Source: Gemmatimonadota bacterium (GTDB lineage Bacteria; Gemmatimonadota; Gemmatimonadetes; Gemmatimonadales; Gemmatimonadaceae). Taken from it: 5,996 bases of DNA. Below are positions 1 to 5,853 of the stretch, piece after piece. The notes under the pieces were generated by a model. That model made no database searches. It worked only from the letters and a program-made list of their open reading frames with translations, and was not told the DNA's origin. Position numbers and translations under genes: made by a program. Within the stretch, counting starts at the first letter, position 1. Each line of letters opens with the position of its first letter. The stretch covers positions 1-5,996 of the forward strand of contig CANGXK010000178.1 in the NCBI GenBank assembly GCA_947457715.1. Direction: 5' to 3'.

Positions 1-840
1 CCGTACTCGCAGCAGGGGCTCGTGGAGGCCGATCTCATCGACTACACGCCAGCCATCAAGGACTCCGCGCTCAAGATGGCCAAGCGGTGCCGCATGGGGC
101 CGTACTTCATTCCGCCGGCTGCCGCCGACGGCAAGGGGAGCACGGGGCTCAAGTGCTCGTGGTATGCGCCCGGTGCGAGCGGCGGCGTGAACATCGACGG
201 TGGTGCCACGGTGGACGTGGAAACCGGCATGATGTACGTGGCGTCGATCACCGGCATGAGCACGGCGCAGCTGCAGAAGGATCCGTGCTCGGAGTTCGAC
301 TACAGCTCGCCGCGCAACAGCTGCGGATTGCTCGGTGCGCTGCCGGCGCCCCCGGGCTACGACGGCAACGTGCGCGAGCGCGGTGGTGATTTCGCGGCGC
401 GCGCGGGCGGGTCGATCATCGGTGGCGTCTCGATCGTGAAGCCCAAGGAATTCGGCGGCATCACGGCCTACAACATGAAGAGCGGCGACAAGTCGTGGTG
501 GGCACCGAACGCCGGCATGCTGAAAGTCACGAGCCGTGATCCGTTGTTCGCCGGTGTCACGCTGCCGCCGCAAGGTGGACGCGGACAGGCGCAGGCCATC
601 ACCACCAAGACGCTGTTGATTTACGGCACGGGCCGCAGCGGTGGCGCCCCGGGTGAAGCGCCCAAGCTGTTCGCGCTCGACAAGACCACGGGCAAGCAGG
701 TGGGTGCCGTGGAGATCGCGTCGAAGACCACGGCGGTACCGATGACGTTCCTGCACAAGGGCCGGCAGTACATCGTGTTCGCGAGTGGTGCGGAGAACGA
801 AACGCAGCTCACGGCGCTGGCGCTGCCGGTGAAGAAGTAG
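1..840 (+). CDS. PQQ-dependent dehydrogenase (quinoprotein), C-terminal part, 5' end outside window
   Basis: The frame is open from base 1 to the TAG at 838-840, giving 279 codons. The GTG at 22 is probably internal, because the residues before it (PYSQQGL) already fit the family. Quinoprotein dehydrogenases of the membrane glucose dehydrogenase type oxidise sugars or alcohols in the periplasm with pyrroloquinoline quinone and pass electrons to quinone or cytochrome c. The family is indicated by the early EADLIDYTP and RCRMGPYFIPP segments, by GGATVDVETGMMYVAS (about nt 199-246), and by PQQ-propeller repeats GGITAYNMKSGDKSWW (about nt 454-501) and LFALDKTTGKQVG (about nt 667-705). The ending AVPMTFLHKGRQYIVFASG is the usual last blade. 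No C-terminal cytochrome c domain (CxxCH) follows. Family members are usually about 600-750 residues, so more than half lies upstream. The substrate cannot be told from this part. The family call is firm. Confidence 0.9.
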   Translation, partial: PYSQQGLVEADLIDYTPAIKDSALKMAKRCRMGPYFIPPAAADGKGSTGLKCSWYAPGASGGVNIDGGATVDVETGMMYVASITGMSTAQLQKDPCSEFDYSSPRNSCGLLGALPAPPGYDGNVRERGGDFAARAGGSIIGGVSIVKPKEFGGITAYNMKSGDKSWWAPNAGMLKVTSRDPLFAGVTLPPQGGRGQAQAITTKTLLIYGTGRSGGAPGEAPKLFALDKTTGKQVGAVEIASKTTAVPMTFLHKGRQYIVFASGAENETQLTALALPVKK

Positions 841-869
841 GGCATCGCTCCTTGTCCCGGACACACAAT

Positions 870-899
870 CGCCCTCGGCCGACACGGCCGGGGGCGTTT
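870..899 (+). terminator. Rho-independent-like terminator of the quinoprotein dehydrogenase gene
   Basis: An 11-bp stem (870-880 with 886-896, one G-U pair) closes a 5-nt loop GACAC and is followed by TTT at 897-899. It begins 29 bp after the dehydrogenase stop codon. The stem is very GC-rich but the T tract is short, which weakens the call of factor-independent termination. It separates the dehydrogenase from the toxin-antitoxin operon. Confidence 0.7.
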
Positions 900-928
900 G
901 CGGGTCAGCGCTTTCCTGCCAGACCAGT

Positions 929-949
929 AGTTATTACTTTGTAATCACT
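929..949. promoter_or_regulatory. Inverted repeat, probable MazE/MazEF autoregulatory operator
   Basis: The arms AGTTATTAC (929-937) and GTAATCACT (941-949) are reverse complements at 8 of 9 positions around a TTT spacer. The site is an AT-rich island in GC-rich DNA and ends 12 bp before the antitoxin start. AbrB/MazE-fold antitoxins, alone or with the toxin, commonly bind such palindromes over their own promoter to repress the operon. The binding role is inferred from that precedent and the position. I could not pick out a convincing -35/-10 pair, although the promoter probably overlaps this island. Confidence 0.6.
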
Positions 950-952
950 TAC

Positions 953-959
953 GGGGGGA
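953..959 (+). promoter_or_regulatory. Ribosome binding site of the antitoxin gene
   Basis: A run of six G followed by A lies 2 nt before the ATG at 962. It is purine-rich and correctly oriented, though closer to the start than an ideal GGAGG site. It supports ATG 962 as the start, as does the perfect fit of the N-terminus to the MazE family. Confidence 0.5.
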
Positions 960-961
960 CG

Positions 962-1201
962 ATGAAAGCCAAACTGGTACGGATCGGCAACTCGCGCGGC
1001 GTGCGCCTCGCGAAGCCGCTGATTGAGGAGGCGGGGCTGACCGACGACGTCGAGATCCGCGTCCAGGGCGGCGCGCTGATCATTACCTCGGTCGAGGCCC
1101 CTCGCGCCGGGTGGGCCGAGTCGGTTGCGAAACACGGACCGTCGAAGCTACTGGACAAGCCGTCGGCGACCGCGTTCGATGAGACCGAGTGGACATGGTG
1201 A
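962..1201 (+). CDS. mazE: MazE-type antitoxin, AbrB/SpoVT fold
   Basis: The product is a 79-residue labile antitoxin that binds and neutralises the MazF-type RNase encoded next to it and probably represses the operon. Residues 1-45 form the swapped-hairpin AbrB/MazE DNA-binding domain. The family signature KLVRIGNSRGVRLAKPLIEE is at about residues 4-23, and VEIRVQGGALIIT is at about 31-43. The tail, with PRAGWAESV (about 47-55) and the acidic-aromatic ending DETEWTW, is the flexible part that usually wraps the toxin. The length is normal for the family. The start ATG is preceded by a G-rich ribosome binding site, and the stop overlaps the toxin start by 7 bp, which implies translational coupling. 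The 929-949 palindrome is the likely operator. The family assignment is very secure; the DNA-binding and neutralising roles rest on family knowledge. Confidence 0.95.
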   Translation: MKAKLVRIGNSRGVRLAKPLIEEAGLTDDVEIRVQGGALIITSVEAPRAGWAESVAKHGPSKLLDKPSATAFDETEWTW

Positions 1202-1530
1202 CGCCCGGCGCCGTGCATCGAGGCGAGGTCTACACGGTGGAGCTCAGCCCCACGCGCGGCCGCGAAATCCGGAAGACGCGCCCCTGCGTGATCGTCTCGC
1301 CGGACGAGCTCAATGCGGCGCTTGGGACATTCATCGTGGCGCCGCTCACCACCGGCGGACATCCTTACCCGTTTCGCGTGGCTTGTCGATTTGCGGGTCA
1401 GGATGGGCACGTGGTGCTCGACCAGATCCGCACGGTCGATCGTGAACGGTTGGGGAAACGACTGGGCGCGTTGACGGTATCCACGCAGACCAAAATTCTT
1501 GGCGTGCTGCAGGCGATGTTCTCGCCGTAG
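1195..1530 (+). CDS. mazF: MazF/PemK-type toxin, sequence-specific endoribonuclease
   Basis: The product is a 111-residue toxin of the MazF/PemK/CcdB fold, which cleaves single-stranded RNA at short sequences when its antitoxin is lost. The start chosen is ATG 1195, giving MVTPGAVHRGEVY. An in-frame GTG at 1189 would add two residues but is less likely. Family features are HRGEVYTVEL (residues 8-17), the conserved KTRPCVIVSP (27-36) carrying the expected catalytic Arg29, and APLTTGGHPYPFRV (49-62) with the conserved Thr pair 52-53. VVLDQIRTVDRERL (about 75-88) forms the usual dimer-core strand and helix, and the C-terminus ends in VLQAMFSP. The key residues and length are intact, so the toxin looks functional. 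It overlaps the antitoxin gene by 7 bp; a GAG at 1186-1188 may act as a weak ribosome binding site. The RNA target sequence cannot be predicted. Confidence 0.95.
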   Translation: MVTPGAVHRGEVYTVELSPTRGREIRKTRPCVIVSPDELNAALGTFIVAPLTTGGHPYPFRVACRFAGQDGHVVLDQIRTVDRERLGKRLGALTVSTQTKILGVLQAMFSP

Positions 1531-1536
1531 CCGTCG

Positions 1537-2601
1537 CTACTTCTTCTCGTAGCGCTTCAACGCCTTCTGTCCCACTTCGGCGCCGTAGATGTTTCCGGCG
1601 GCGTCGACCGCAACGCCCTCAGCCGAACTCGTGCTGGGGGCTTTGTCGTCGGGGTCGGGAATGAACGCCGTGACTTTGCCGTCGCGCGCGCTGCCGATGC
1701 GCATGCCACGCTTCCACGCCACGTGCGGCGGGTTCACCGAGCCCGACTCTGAATCGGCCACGTAGATCATGTCGTTCCGGTCGATATAGATCCCGCTCGG
1801 TCGGCTGAACTGATACCACGTGTCGAGCACGGTGAAGTTCTGGTCGACGATGATGATGCGATCGTTGCCGCGGTCGCCCACGAACAGGCGTCCCTTGGAG
1901 TCGAAGGCCAGCGCGTGCGGCTGATCGAGTTCCGTGGCACCTTTGCCCCACGAGCCCCACGTCTTCAGCAGTGTGCCGCTCTTGTCGAACTTGAGCACGC
2001 GCGCGTTCGACGTGTTGCGCGACGAATGCCCCTCGGCCACGAAGATATCGCCGTTCGGTGCCGTGATCACCGCGTTGGGCTGCCAGAAAAACGCCGAGTC
2101 GCGGCCGCCGCCCGGGGCGCCGAGCGTCATGAGCAGGTCGCCCTTGGGGGAGAATTTGTAGATCTGGTGTCCCTTGGCCGCGTTCTCCGGCGCGGTGGCG
2201 GCAGCGCCGAGGGTGCAGGCGCAGTCGACCACCCAGACGTTGCCGTCTTTATCGACGTGAATGCCGTGCGGCGACAGGATCAGGCCGGCGCCGAAGCTGG
2301 CCACGAGGGTGCCCGTGGCGTCGAACTTGAGCACCGACGGCAACGACGAGCCCGCACAGTTGTTCACGCCGCATCGTTCGGCCACCCAGACGCTCTGGCC
2401 ATCCTTGTCGATGGCCACGGCGCTGGTGGAGCCCCACGTGCGCCCTGCGGGCAGCTTGGCCCAGCCCGCCACGGTGCGATAGGGATTCGGCAGGTCGTTG
2501 ACCGCCGGCATCGAGGCGGACGACGGCGACGCGGATTGTGCGGACAGTGAGATGGCCGCGCTCGACGACGCGAGCACGAGCAGGAGGGCGAGACGGCGCA
2601 T
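1537..2601 (-). CDS. Secreted NHL-repeat six-bladed beta-propeller, peptidyl-hydroxyglycine lyase (PAL)-like
   Basis: The product is 354 residues. A signal peptide (MRR, then a hydrophobic stretch to about residue 18, cleavage near SLSA-Q at 21-22) sends it to the periplasm or outside. Six NHL-type blades are visible: AVAIDKDGQSVWVAE (61-75), PHGIHVDKDGNVWVVD (111-126), NAVITAPNGDIFVAE (176-190), PHALAFDSKGRLFVGD (228-243), SGIYIDRNDMIYVAD (269-283) and EGVAVDAAGNIYGAE (328-342). This repeat pattern is what databases label NHL or PAL-like. From memory of the animal PAL domain, His112 and His229 sit where two of its three metal-binding histidines lie, but the sixth blade has Glu328 in place of the third and the DGY tyrosine is His192, so lyase activity is doubtful. 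Cysteines at 77, 82, 127 and 129 could form disulfides. The ATG has no recognisable Shine-Dalgarno sequence; the bases before it are C-rich on the coding strand. The fold and export are well supported; the substrate is unknown. Confidence 0.88.
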   Translation of the reverse strand: MRRLALLLVLASSSAAISLSAQSASPSSASMPAVNDLPNPYRTVAGWAKLPAGRTWGSTSAVAIDKDGQSVWVAERCGVNNCAGSSLPSVLKFDATGTLVASFGAGLILSPHGIHVDKDGNVWVVDCACTLGAAATAPENAAKGHQIYKFSPKGDLLMTLGAPGGGRDSAFFWQPNAVITAPNGDIFVAEGHSSRNTSNARVLKFDKSGTLLKTWGSWGKGATELDQPHALAFDSKGRLFVGDRGNDRIIIVDQNFTVLDTWYQFSRPSGIYIDRNDMIYVADSESGSVNPPHVAWKRGMRIGSARDGKVTAFIPDPDDKAPSTSSAEGVAVDAAGNIYGAEVGQKALKRYEKK

Positions 2602-2634
2602 GGGGGCAGGGGCGGGAGGTGGGGCCGGGACGGG
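2602..2634 (+). other. G-tract cluster with G-quadruplex potential, template strand upstream of a start codon
   Basis: Six runs of at least three G lie within 33 bases: 2602-2606, 2609-2612, 2614-2616, 2621-2624, 2627-2629 and 2632-2634, separated by loops of 1-4 nt. This meets the usual four-tract G-quadruplex rule with tracts to spare. The G-rich strand is the template for the minus-strand propeller gene starting at 2601, so the transcript leader is C-rich and lacks a Shine-Dalgarno sequence. Folding and any regulatory effect are inferred. Confidence 0.6.
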
Positions 2635-2651
2635 TGTTTGCTTGTCCGTCC

Positions 2652-2680
2652 AAAAGTAACGTCCGGGCCGATTCCGAACG
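2652..2680 (-). terminator. Terminator-like hairpin after the CDP-alcohol phosphotransferase gene
   Basis: Read on the minus strand, CGTTCGG (2680-2674) pairs with CCGGACG (2666-2660) in a 7-bp stem with one G-U pair and a 7-nt loop. TTACTTTT (2659-2652) follows. The hairpin starts 6 bp past the TGA of the phosphotransferase gene. The stem is short and the T tract is interrupted, so this is moderate support. If real, it would limit read-through into the propeller gene that starts at 2601. Confidence 0.5.
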
Positions 2681-2686
2681 CCCCCG

Positions 2687-3631
2687 TCAGGCCACCAAAA
2701 CGGCCAACCCTCGGCGGAACACCAACCAGCGCGTGAGAATGATCGTGAGCCAGTACAGGTTCATCGCCACCGTGACTACCGGGAGAAACCAGAACGCCGA
2801 CCCGGCGAGGAGGCACACGATCAGGACGAAGGCATGCGTGCCGAAACAGAGCGCGGAATTGGCGACCATGAAGCTCCGACGGTCGAACCAGGCGTCGTTG
2901 GCCGGATCCAGTGGGTCGGCGGGGAAGCCGGCGATCTCGCGCTGCCAACCGTCGAATCGGGCAATCATTCGGTCCTGCCAGCCAAACCAGATATCGTAGA
3001 CGCCGGCCAGCACGCCCACGATTCCACGGTCCGTTTCGGCCCGCTCGTCCAGCCGACTGGCGAGGGCGGTGCCCGATCGCCTCACGTAGTGGAGCTGGTG
3101 GTAGTTGAAATACGAGCACTGCAGGAACAGGGACAGCCAGGCGGCTACGCCGAAGGCCAGCGTGACGGGCAGGGACACCCCCTCCTCCCACCCCCGAAAG
3201 GCGCCCGCGGCGATCCACGCGGTGAACACGATACCGTCGCCGATGGTGTCCATGAAACGGCCGAGGCGGTGACCGGTGCCCGTGAGCCGCGCGAGCGCGC
3301 CGTCACAGGCATCGAACAGATCCTTTGCGTGCACCAGAAGCGCGGCGAGCAGAAAGCCGGACAGCGTGCGCGCGTTGACGATCATCCATGCCGCCGCGAG
3401 CCCCGCACTGATCGATGCCACCGTGGCGACTTCGTGTCGCACGCGCAGCCGGTACAGCGCGAGGATGACCCGCTCGTAGTAGAAAATCCAGAGGACGCTG
3501 ATGTTGAAGTAGCGCCGCGCCGGCGGGAGCTTGTGCGGGGATTCGGTCTCGGAGGAGACGGGCTTCGGTGCCAGCAACGTCAACGGGTTCGCCTGCGAAT
3601 GGGACGGTCTGGTCGGGATTCCCCGGGGCAT
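2687..3631 (-). CDS. CDP-alcohol phosphatidyltransferase family membrane protein
   Basis: This integral membrane enzyme family transfers a phospho-alcohol group from a CDP-linked donor to an alcohol acceptor in phospholipid or related polar-lipid synthesis. The full catalytic motif D-x2-D-G-x2-A-R-x8-G-x3-D-x3-D is present with Asp107, Asp110, Gly111, Ala114, Arg115, Gly124, Asp128 and Asp132, counted from ATG 3631; the aspartates bind the divalent metals. Hydrophobic segments lie around residues 75-100, 134-145, 155-172, 255-277 and 280-303. A charged loop (about 182-250, rich in Arg, Asp and Trp) between them is longer than in small family members. The product is 314 residues against about 180-250 for typical single-domain enzymes. 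The frame is open back to a GTG at 3793 that overlaps the upstream stop, but those 54 codons have more A/T-ending codons (17 against 6 in the next 54) and no membrane character, so I prefer ATG 3631. No clear ribosome binding site precedes either start. The family is certain; donor and acceptor are unknown. Confidence 0.88.
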   Translation of the reverse strand: MPRGIPTRPSHSQANPLTLLAPKPVSSETESPHKLPPARRYFNISVLWIFYYERVILALYRLRVRHEVATVASISAGLAAAWMIVNARTLSGFLLAALLVHAKDLFDACDGALARLTGTGHRLGRFMDTIGDGIVFTAWIAAGAFRGWEEGVSLPVTLAFGVAAWLSLFLQCSYFNYHQLHYVRRSGTALASRLDERAETDRGIVGVLAGVYDIWFGWQDRMIARFDGWQREIAGFPADPLDPANDAWFDRRSFMVANSALCFGTHAFVLIVCLLAGSAFWFLPVVTVAMNLYWLTIILTRWLVFRRGLAVLVA

Positions 3632-3789
3632 GCGGTCTACGGAGAGGGCCCACTCGCTCGGGGGCGCCCGTCCGTGTACCAGCCTCTGCAATGTATCGGT
3701 ATGGCGATGGCAAGCGGAACCCACGGGGAGCGCGCGAGGGACCGGTGGTGCACGATTGCCTGCCAGCGGCGGCCTGCCTCTTCCGCGGA

Positions 3790-4947
3790 TCACTTCGGCG
3801 GTGTCACCGATGCCGCAGGTCGCGTTCCTTGCAGAATCCAGCGCTGAATGCGGCGACCGTTCCCCGCCTCACCGGTGTACATGCGATTCTTCGAATCGAT
3901 CGCGATCATGTGCGCGCGGATGAACTCACCCGATTGACGGCCGGGACGGCCGAATCGGTCGAGAATCGCGAGGTCTTTCCGCCGCAGGATCCAGACCCGC
4001 TGGTTCGTGCCGTCGATGAGGTAGAGCAGGCTTTGCGCGGCATCGCGCGAGAGCTGGAGGCTGAACCCGCTACCGGCCGAGCCCGTCTCCGGGCGAACGA
4101 ATTGTTCCATCAGATACTCGCCGTTCTGCCGGAACACCTGGATGCGATTGCCACGCCGGTCCGAGACGTAGAGCAGGCCGTCCTTGCTCCCCACCAAGCC
4201 GTGCACGGTGGAGTACTGCGACGGTGGCGACGCGGGTTTCACCGGATAGCTGTACCGTACAGTGTCGTCGGGTCGCTTGCCGTAGGCGCCCCAGTGACGC
4301 TTGTAGGCGCCCGTCGTGGCATCGAAGACGATGACCCGCTTGTTGATGTAGCCGTCGGCAATGAACAGCTCATTCGTCTTCGGCTCGACGTAGAAGTTGG
4401 CGGGGCCACCCAAGTGCGTCGAATCGTTGCTTCCCTTGTTCACGCCCGGCTCGCCGATCGTCATCATGTGTTGGCCGTCCCGCGTGAACTTCATGACGTG
4501 CATGCCGTTGCTGGTGCCCATCCACACGAATCCCTGGTGGTCGATGTAGATGCCGTGCTCTTGGCTGAACCAGGTATATCCGGCGCCGGGGCCGCCCCAC
4601 GCCTGCACAAGCGTGCCGTTGGCGTCCAGTTCGAGCACGGGCGGTGCCGGAAAGCAGCAGTCGGCAATGGGCGGCTTGGAGGCGGCACCGATCTCCTGGT
4701 CAGTGAGACTCGACGGCATGTGAATCACCCAGAGGTGATCGCGATCGTCGACGAACAGCCCGCGGATGTCCCCCCAGATCCAATTGTTGGGGAGCGTCGG
4801 TGGCCAACTGGGGTCGATCACGTAGACGGGCAAACGCTCCGCCGTCGGTGAGCCGCGAGCGACTGGCGCGTTGGCTCCCTGCCCGTGCGCGGCGATGGGT
4901 GCGACGAACGATGCGGCCAGGAAGCCCAACAGATGCACGCGTCTCAT
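3790..4947 (-). CDS. Secreted NHL/PAL-like six-bladed beta-propeller with vicinal cysteines
   Basis: The product is 385 residues. The start is ATG 4947, where GGAG lies 6 nt upstream and a classic signal peptide begins (MRRVHLLGFLAASFVAPIAA, cleavage near residue 23); the frame is open further up but that extension is basic and not protein-like. The mature protein starts like a widespread family of exported propellers: VIDPSWPPTLPNNW (43-56), GLFVDDRDHLWVIH (63-76), SLTDQEIGA (80-88), then a CCFPAPPVLELD block with Cys97-Cys98. Further blades are HGIYIDHQGFVWMG (131-144), NFYVEPKTNELFIADGY (184-200), HGLVGSKDGLLYVSD (249-263), LQLSRDAAQSLLYLID (297-312) and HMIAIDSKNRMYTGE (346-360). By comparison, from memory, with the animal PAL domain, His131, His249, His346 and Tyr200 fall at the positions of the metal histidines and catalytic tyrosine, but no arginine is seen after the first blade. 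A lyase-like or metal-binding role is possible but unproven. It is the first of three minus-strand genes. Confidence 0.88.
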   Translation of the reverse strand: MRRVHLLGFLAASFVAPIAAHGQGANAPVARGSPTAERLPVYVIDPSWPPTLPNNWIWGDIRGLFVDDRDHLWVIHMPSSLTDQEIGAASKPPIADCCFPAPPVLELDANGTLVQAWGGPGAGYTWFSQEHGIYIDHQGFVWMGTSNGMHVMKFTRDGQHMMTIGEPGVNKGSNDSTHLGGPANFYVEPKTNELFIADGYINKRVIVFDATTGAYKRHWGAYGKRPDDTVRYSYPVKPASPPSQYSTVHGLVGSKDGLLYVSDRRGNRIQVFRQNGEYLMEQFVRPETGSAGSGFSLQLSRDAAQSLLYLIDGTNQRVWILRRKDLAILDRFGRPGRQSGEFIRAHMIAIDSKNRMYTGEAGNGRRIQRWILQGTRPAASVTPPK

Positions 4948-4953
4948 AACCGT

Positions 4954-4957
4954 CTCC
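4954..4957 (-). promoter_or_regulatory. Shine-Dalgarno site fixing the propeller gene start
   Basis: On the minus strand GGAG is followed by a 6-nt spacer and ATG 4947. This standard spacing, together with the signal peptide that begins at this ATG, decides between this start and an upstream in-frame start at 5151. Confidence 0.7.
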
Positions 4958-4986
4958 AGCTTCGGTGTAGTCTGGGAGTTGCGTCG

Positions 4987-5011
4987 GCCCAGCCGATGTT
5001 GCCCGGCCGAT
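4987..5011. repeat. Tandem 11-bp direct repeat upstream of the propeller gene
   Basis: GCCCAGCCGAT (4987-4997) and GCCCGGCCGAT (5001-5011) match at 10 of 11 positions and are separated by GTT, a 14-bp period. They lie about 40 bp upstream of the ATG at 4947, where an operator could sit. A 6-bp inverted pair TCGGCC/GGCCGA (4984-4989, 5005-5010) overlaps them. A regulatory role is inferred from position only. Confidence 0.4.
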
Positions 5012-5506
5012 ATTTTTGCACCCGTGGATCGGAGCATGTGCGACGTTGCCTTCCCGCTGCGGATGGCGCAATACGGGCGCCGTGCTCTTTTGCCTCTCGC
5101 CCAGTCCAATGTCCGGCGACGCGATTCAATCGTCGGTCGCTCCGACGCCAACGACGCTGATGACCCGTCTTGCCAGCGGTCTGGTGGGGAGCGCCGCGAT
5201 CATCGGCGAGCTGTTGGTCGCATTCACCGGTGGTCCCTTCGCGCTCAGATAGCCGTCCGCGGTTGGCGTGGTCCGCTGCCTTTTCGGTGGCGCCGTGATG
5301 GCGATGGGTGGCAACCTGGTGGGCGCAGGGGGCGAAACGGTGAGGCTGGCCGGCACCCCGTCGGGTGCCCCGTCCAGCATCCGTTCCTTGGTGATGGTGA
5401 CCCTCACTATCGCTGGCCTGGTTGGCCTGTCGCGTCTGCTTTTGTCGCAGCAATTGGTGTGATCGATCGTGGGCAGTGAACGTGGGCGACCGGCCCTCAT
5501 GGATCG

Positions 5507-5528
5507 ACCGCAGACACACTGCTGCGGT
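5507..5528. other. Perfect 7-bp hairpin in the gene-poor region
   Basis: ACCGCAG (5507-5513) and CTGCGGT (5522-5528) are perfect reverse complements with an 8-nt loop. No T tract follows on the + strand (GTCTTC comes next), so a terminator role is weak. It lies 44 bp after the end of the broken hydrophobic frame. Confidence 0.3.
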
Positions 5529-5842
5529 GTCTTCATGCGGGACGCTGGCGCTTTCACGCGTAAACCGTTGGCCGCAGTGCATGGGCTTCGCGGGGGAGTG
5601 GCCAGAGCGCACGCATCTCCATGCCATTAGCCGCGCGCGGGCCATGTTGGCACGCGGAGTTTCGCCACAGCCCGAGGAGCGTCGGCTCGCGCCTTACGCG
5701 ACCGACCAGCGCGGCGGCGCACAACGCCGGTGCTCGCGCGCCGGCGGACTACGGCCTATACTCACGTGCTTCATTCGAGTTCGCTCTAGGGCGAATGCTA
5801 CAAAAGTTCAATCCGAGAAACCGGCTTAACTCCGGAACACAC

Positions 5843-5848
5843 GAGGGA
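5843..5848 (+). promoter_or_regulatory. Ribosome binding site of the right-edge gene
   Basis: GAGGGA lies 5 nt before ATG 5854, a near-ideal Shine-Dalgarno match and spacing. It is the main reason to accept the short open frame at the right edge as a gene start. Confidence 0.65.
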
Positions 5849-5853
5849 CTGCA

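Larger units (their letters stand above)
5012..5853. other. Gene-poor stretch with a broken hydrophobic reading frame
   Basis: I find no gene here that I can support. On the + strand one frame runs from ATG 5016 (or ATG 5109) to a TAG at 5250-5252 and continues in the same frame to a TGA at 5460-5462. Both halves are hydrophobic, for example LASGLVGSAAIIGELLVAF and SLVMVTLTIAGLVGL, and GC-ending codons are common. This could be a decayed small membrane protein or chance in GC-rich DNA. The opposing minus-strand frame (5557-5126) is open for 143 codons, but its product is rich in Pro, Arg and Thr with no recognisable motif and shares its third codon position with the + frame. From 5463 to 5853 every frame gives low-complexity, Arg/Cys-rich translations typical of noncoding GC-rich DNA. 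No tRNA, repeat array or IS end was recognised. Confidence 0.4.

Noticed and set aside
1915..2550. Long + strand open frame opposite the propeller gene
   Set aside because: The translation is Arg/Ala/His-rich without any motif and is the antisense shadow of the propeller, which has a signal peptide and six NHL blades.
2834..3847. 337-codon + strand open frame opposite the phosphotransferase
   Set aside because: The minus strand carries the intact CDP-alcohol phosphotransferase motif; the + strand product has no recognisable domain.
3568..4851. 427-codon + strand open frame opposite the second propeller
   Set aside because: It is long only because the opposing coding strand has strongly GC-ending codons. 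The product has low complexity, while the minus strand encodes an obvious exported NHL protein.
4984..5017. + strand terminator formed by TCGGCC/GGCCGA followed by TATTTTT
   Set aside because: The stem is only 6 bp with a 15-nt loop, and no + strand gene lies upstream to terminate.
5126..5557. 143-codon minus-strand frame upstream of the propeller gene
   Set aside because: The product is rich in Pro, Arg and Thr, appears unfolded and has no clear ribosome binding site. It shares its third codon position with the opposite hydrophobic frame.
5589..5690. Possible tRNA, suggested by a D-arm-like GGGGGAGTGGCC near 5590
   Set aside because: No acceptor pairing, anticodon stem or T-arm (GGTTCGAATCC-like) follows at the right spacing.
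5700..5835. Possible integron attC-type site, suggested by CTTAACTCCGG near 5825
   Set aside because: No matching GTTRRRY partner and no imperfect palindrome of attC type were found.
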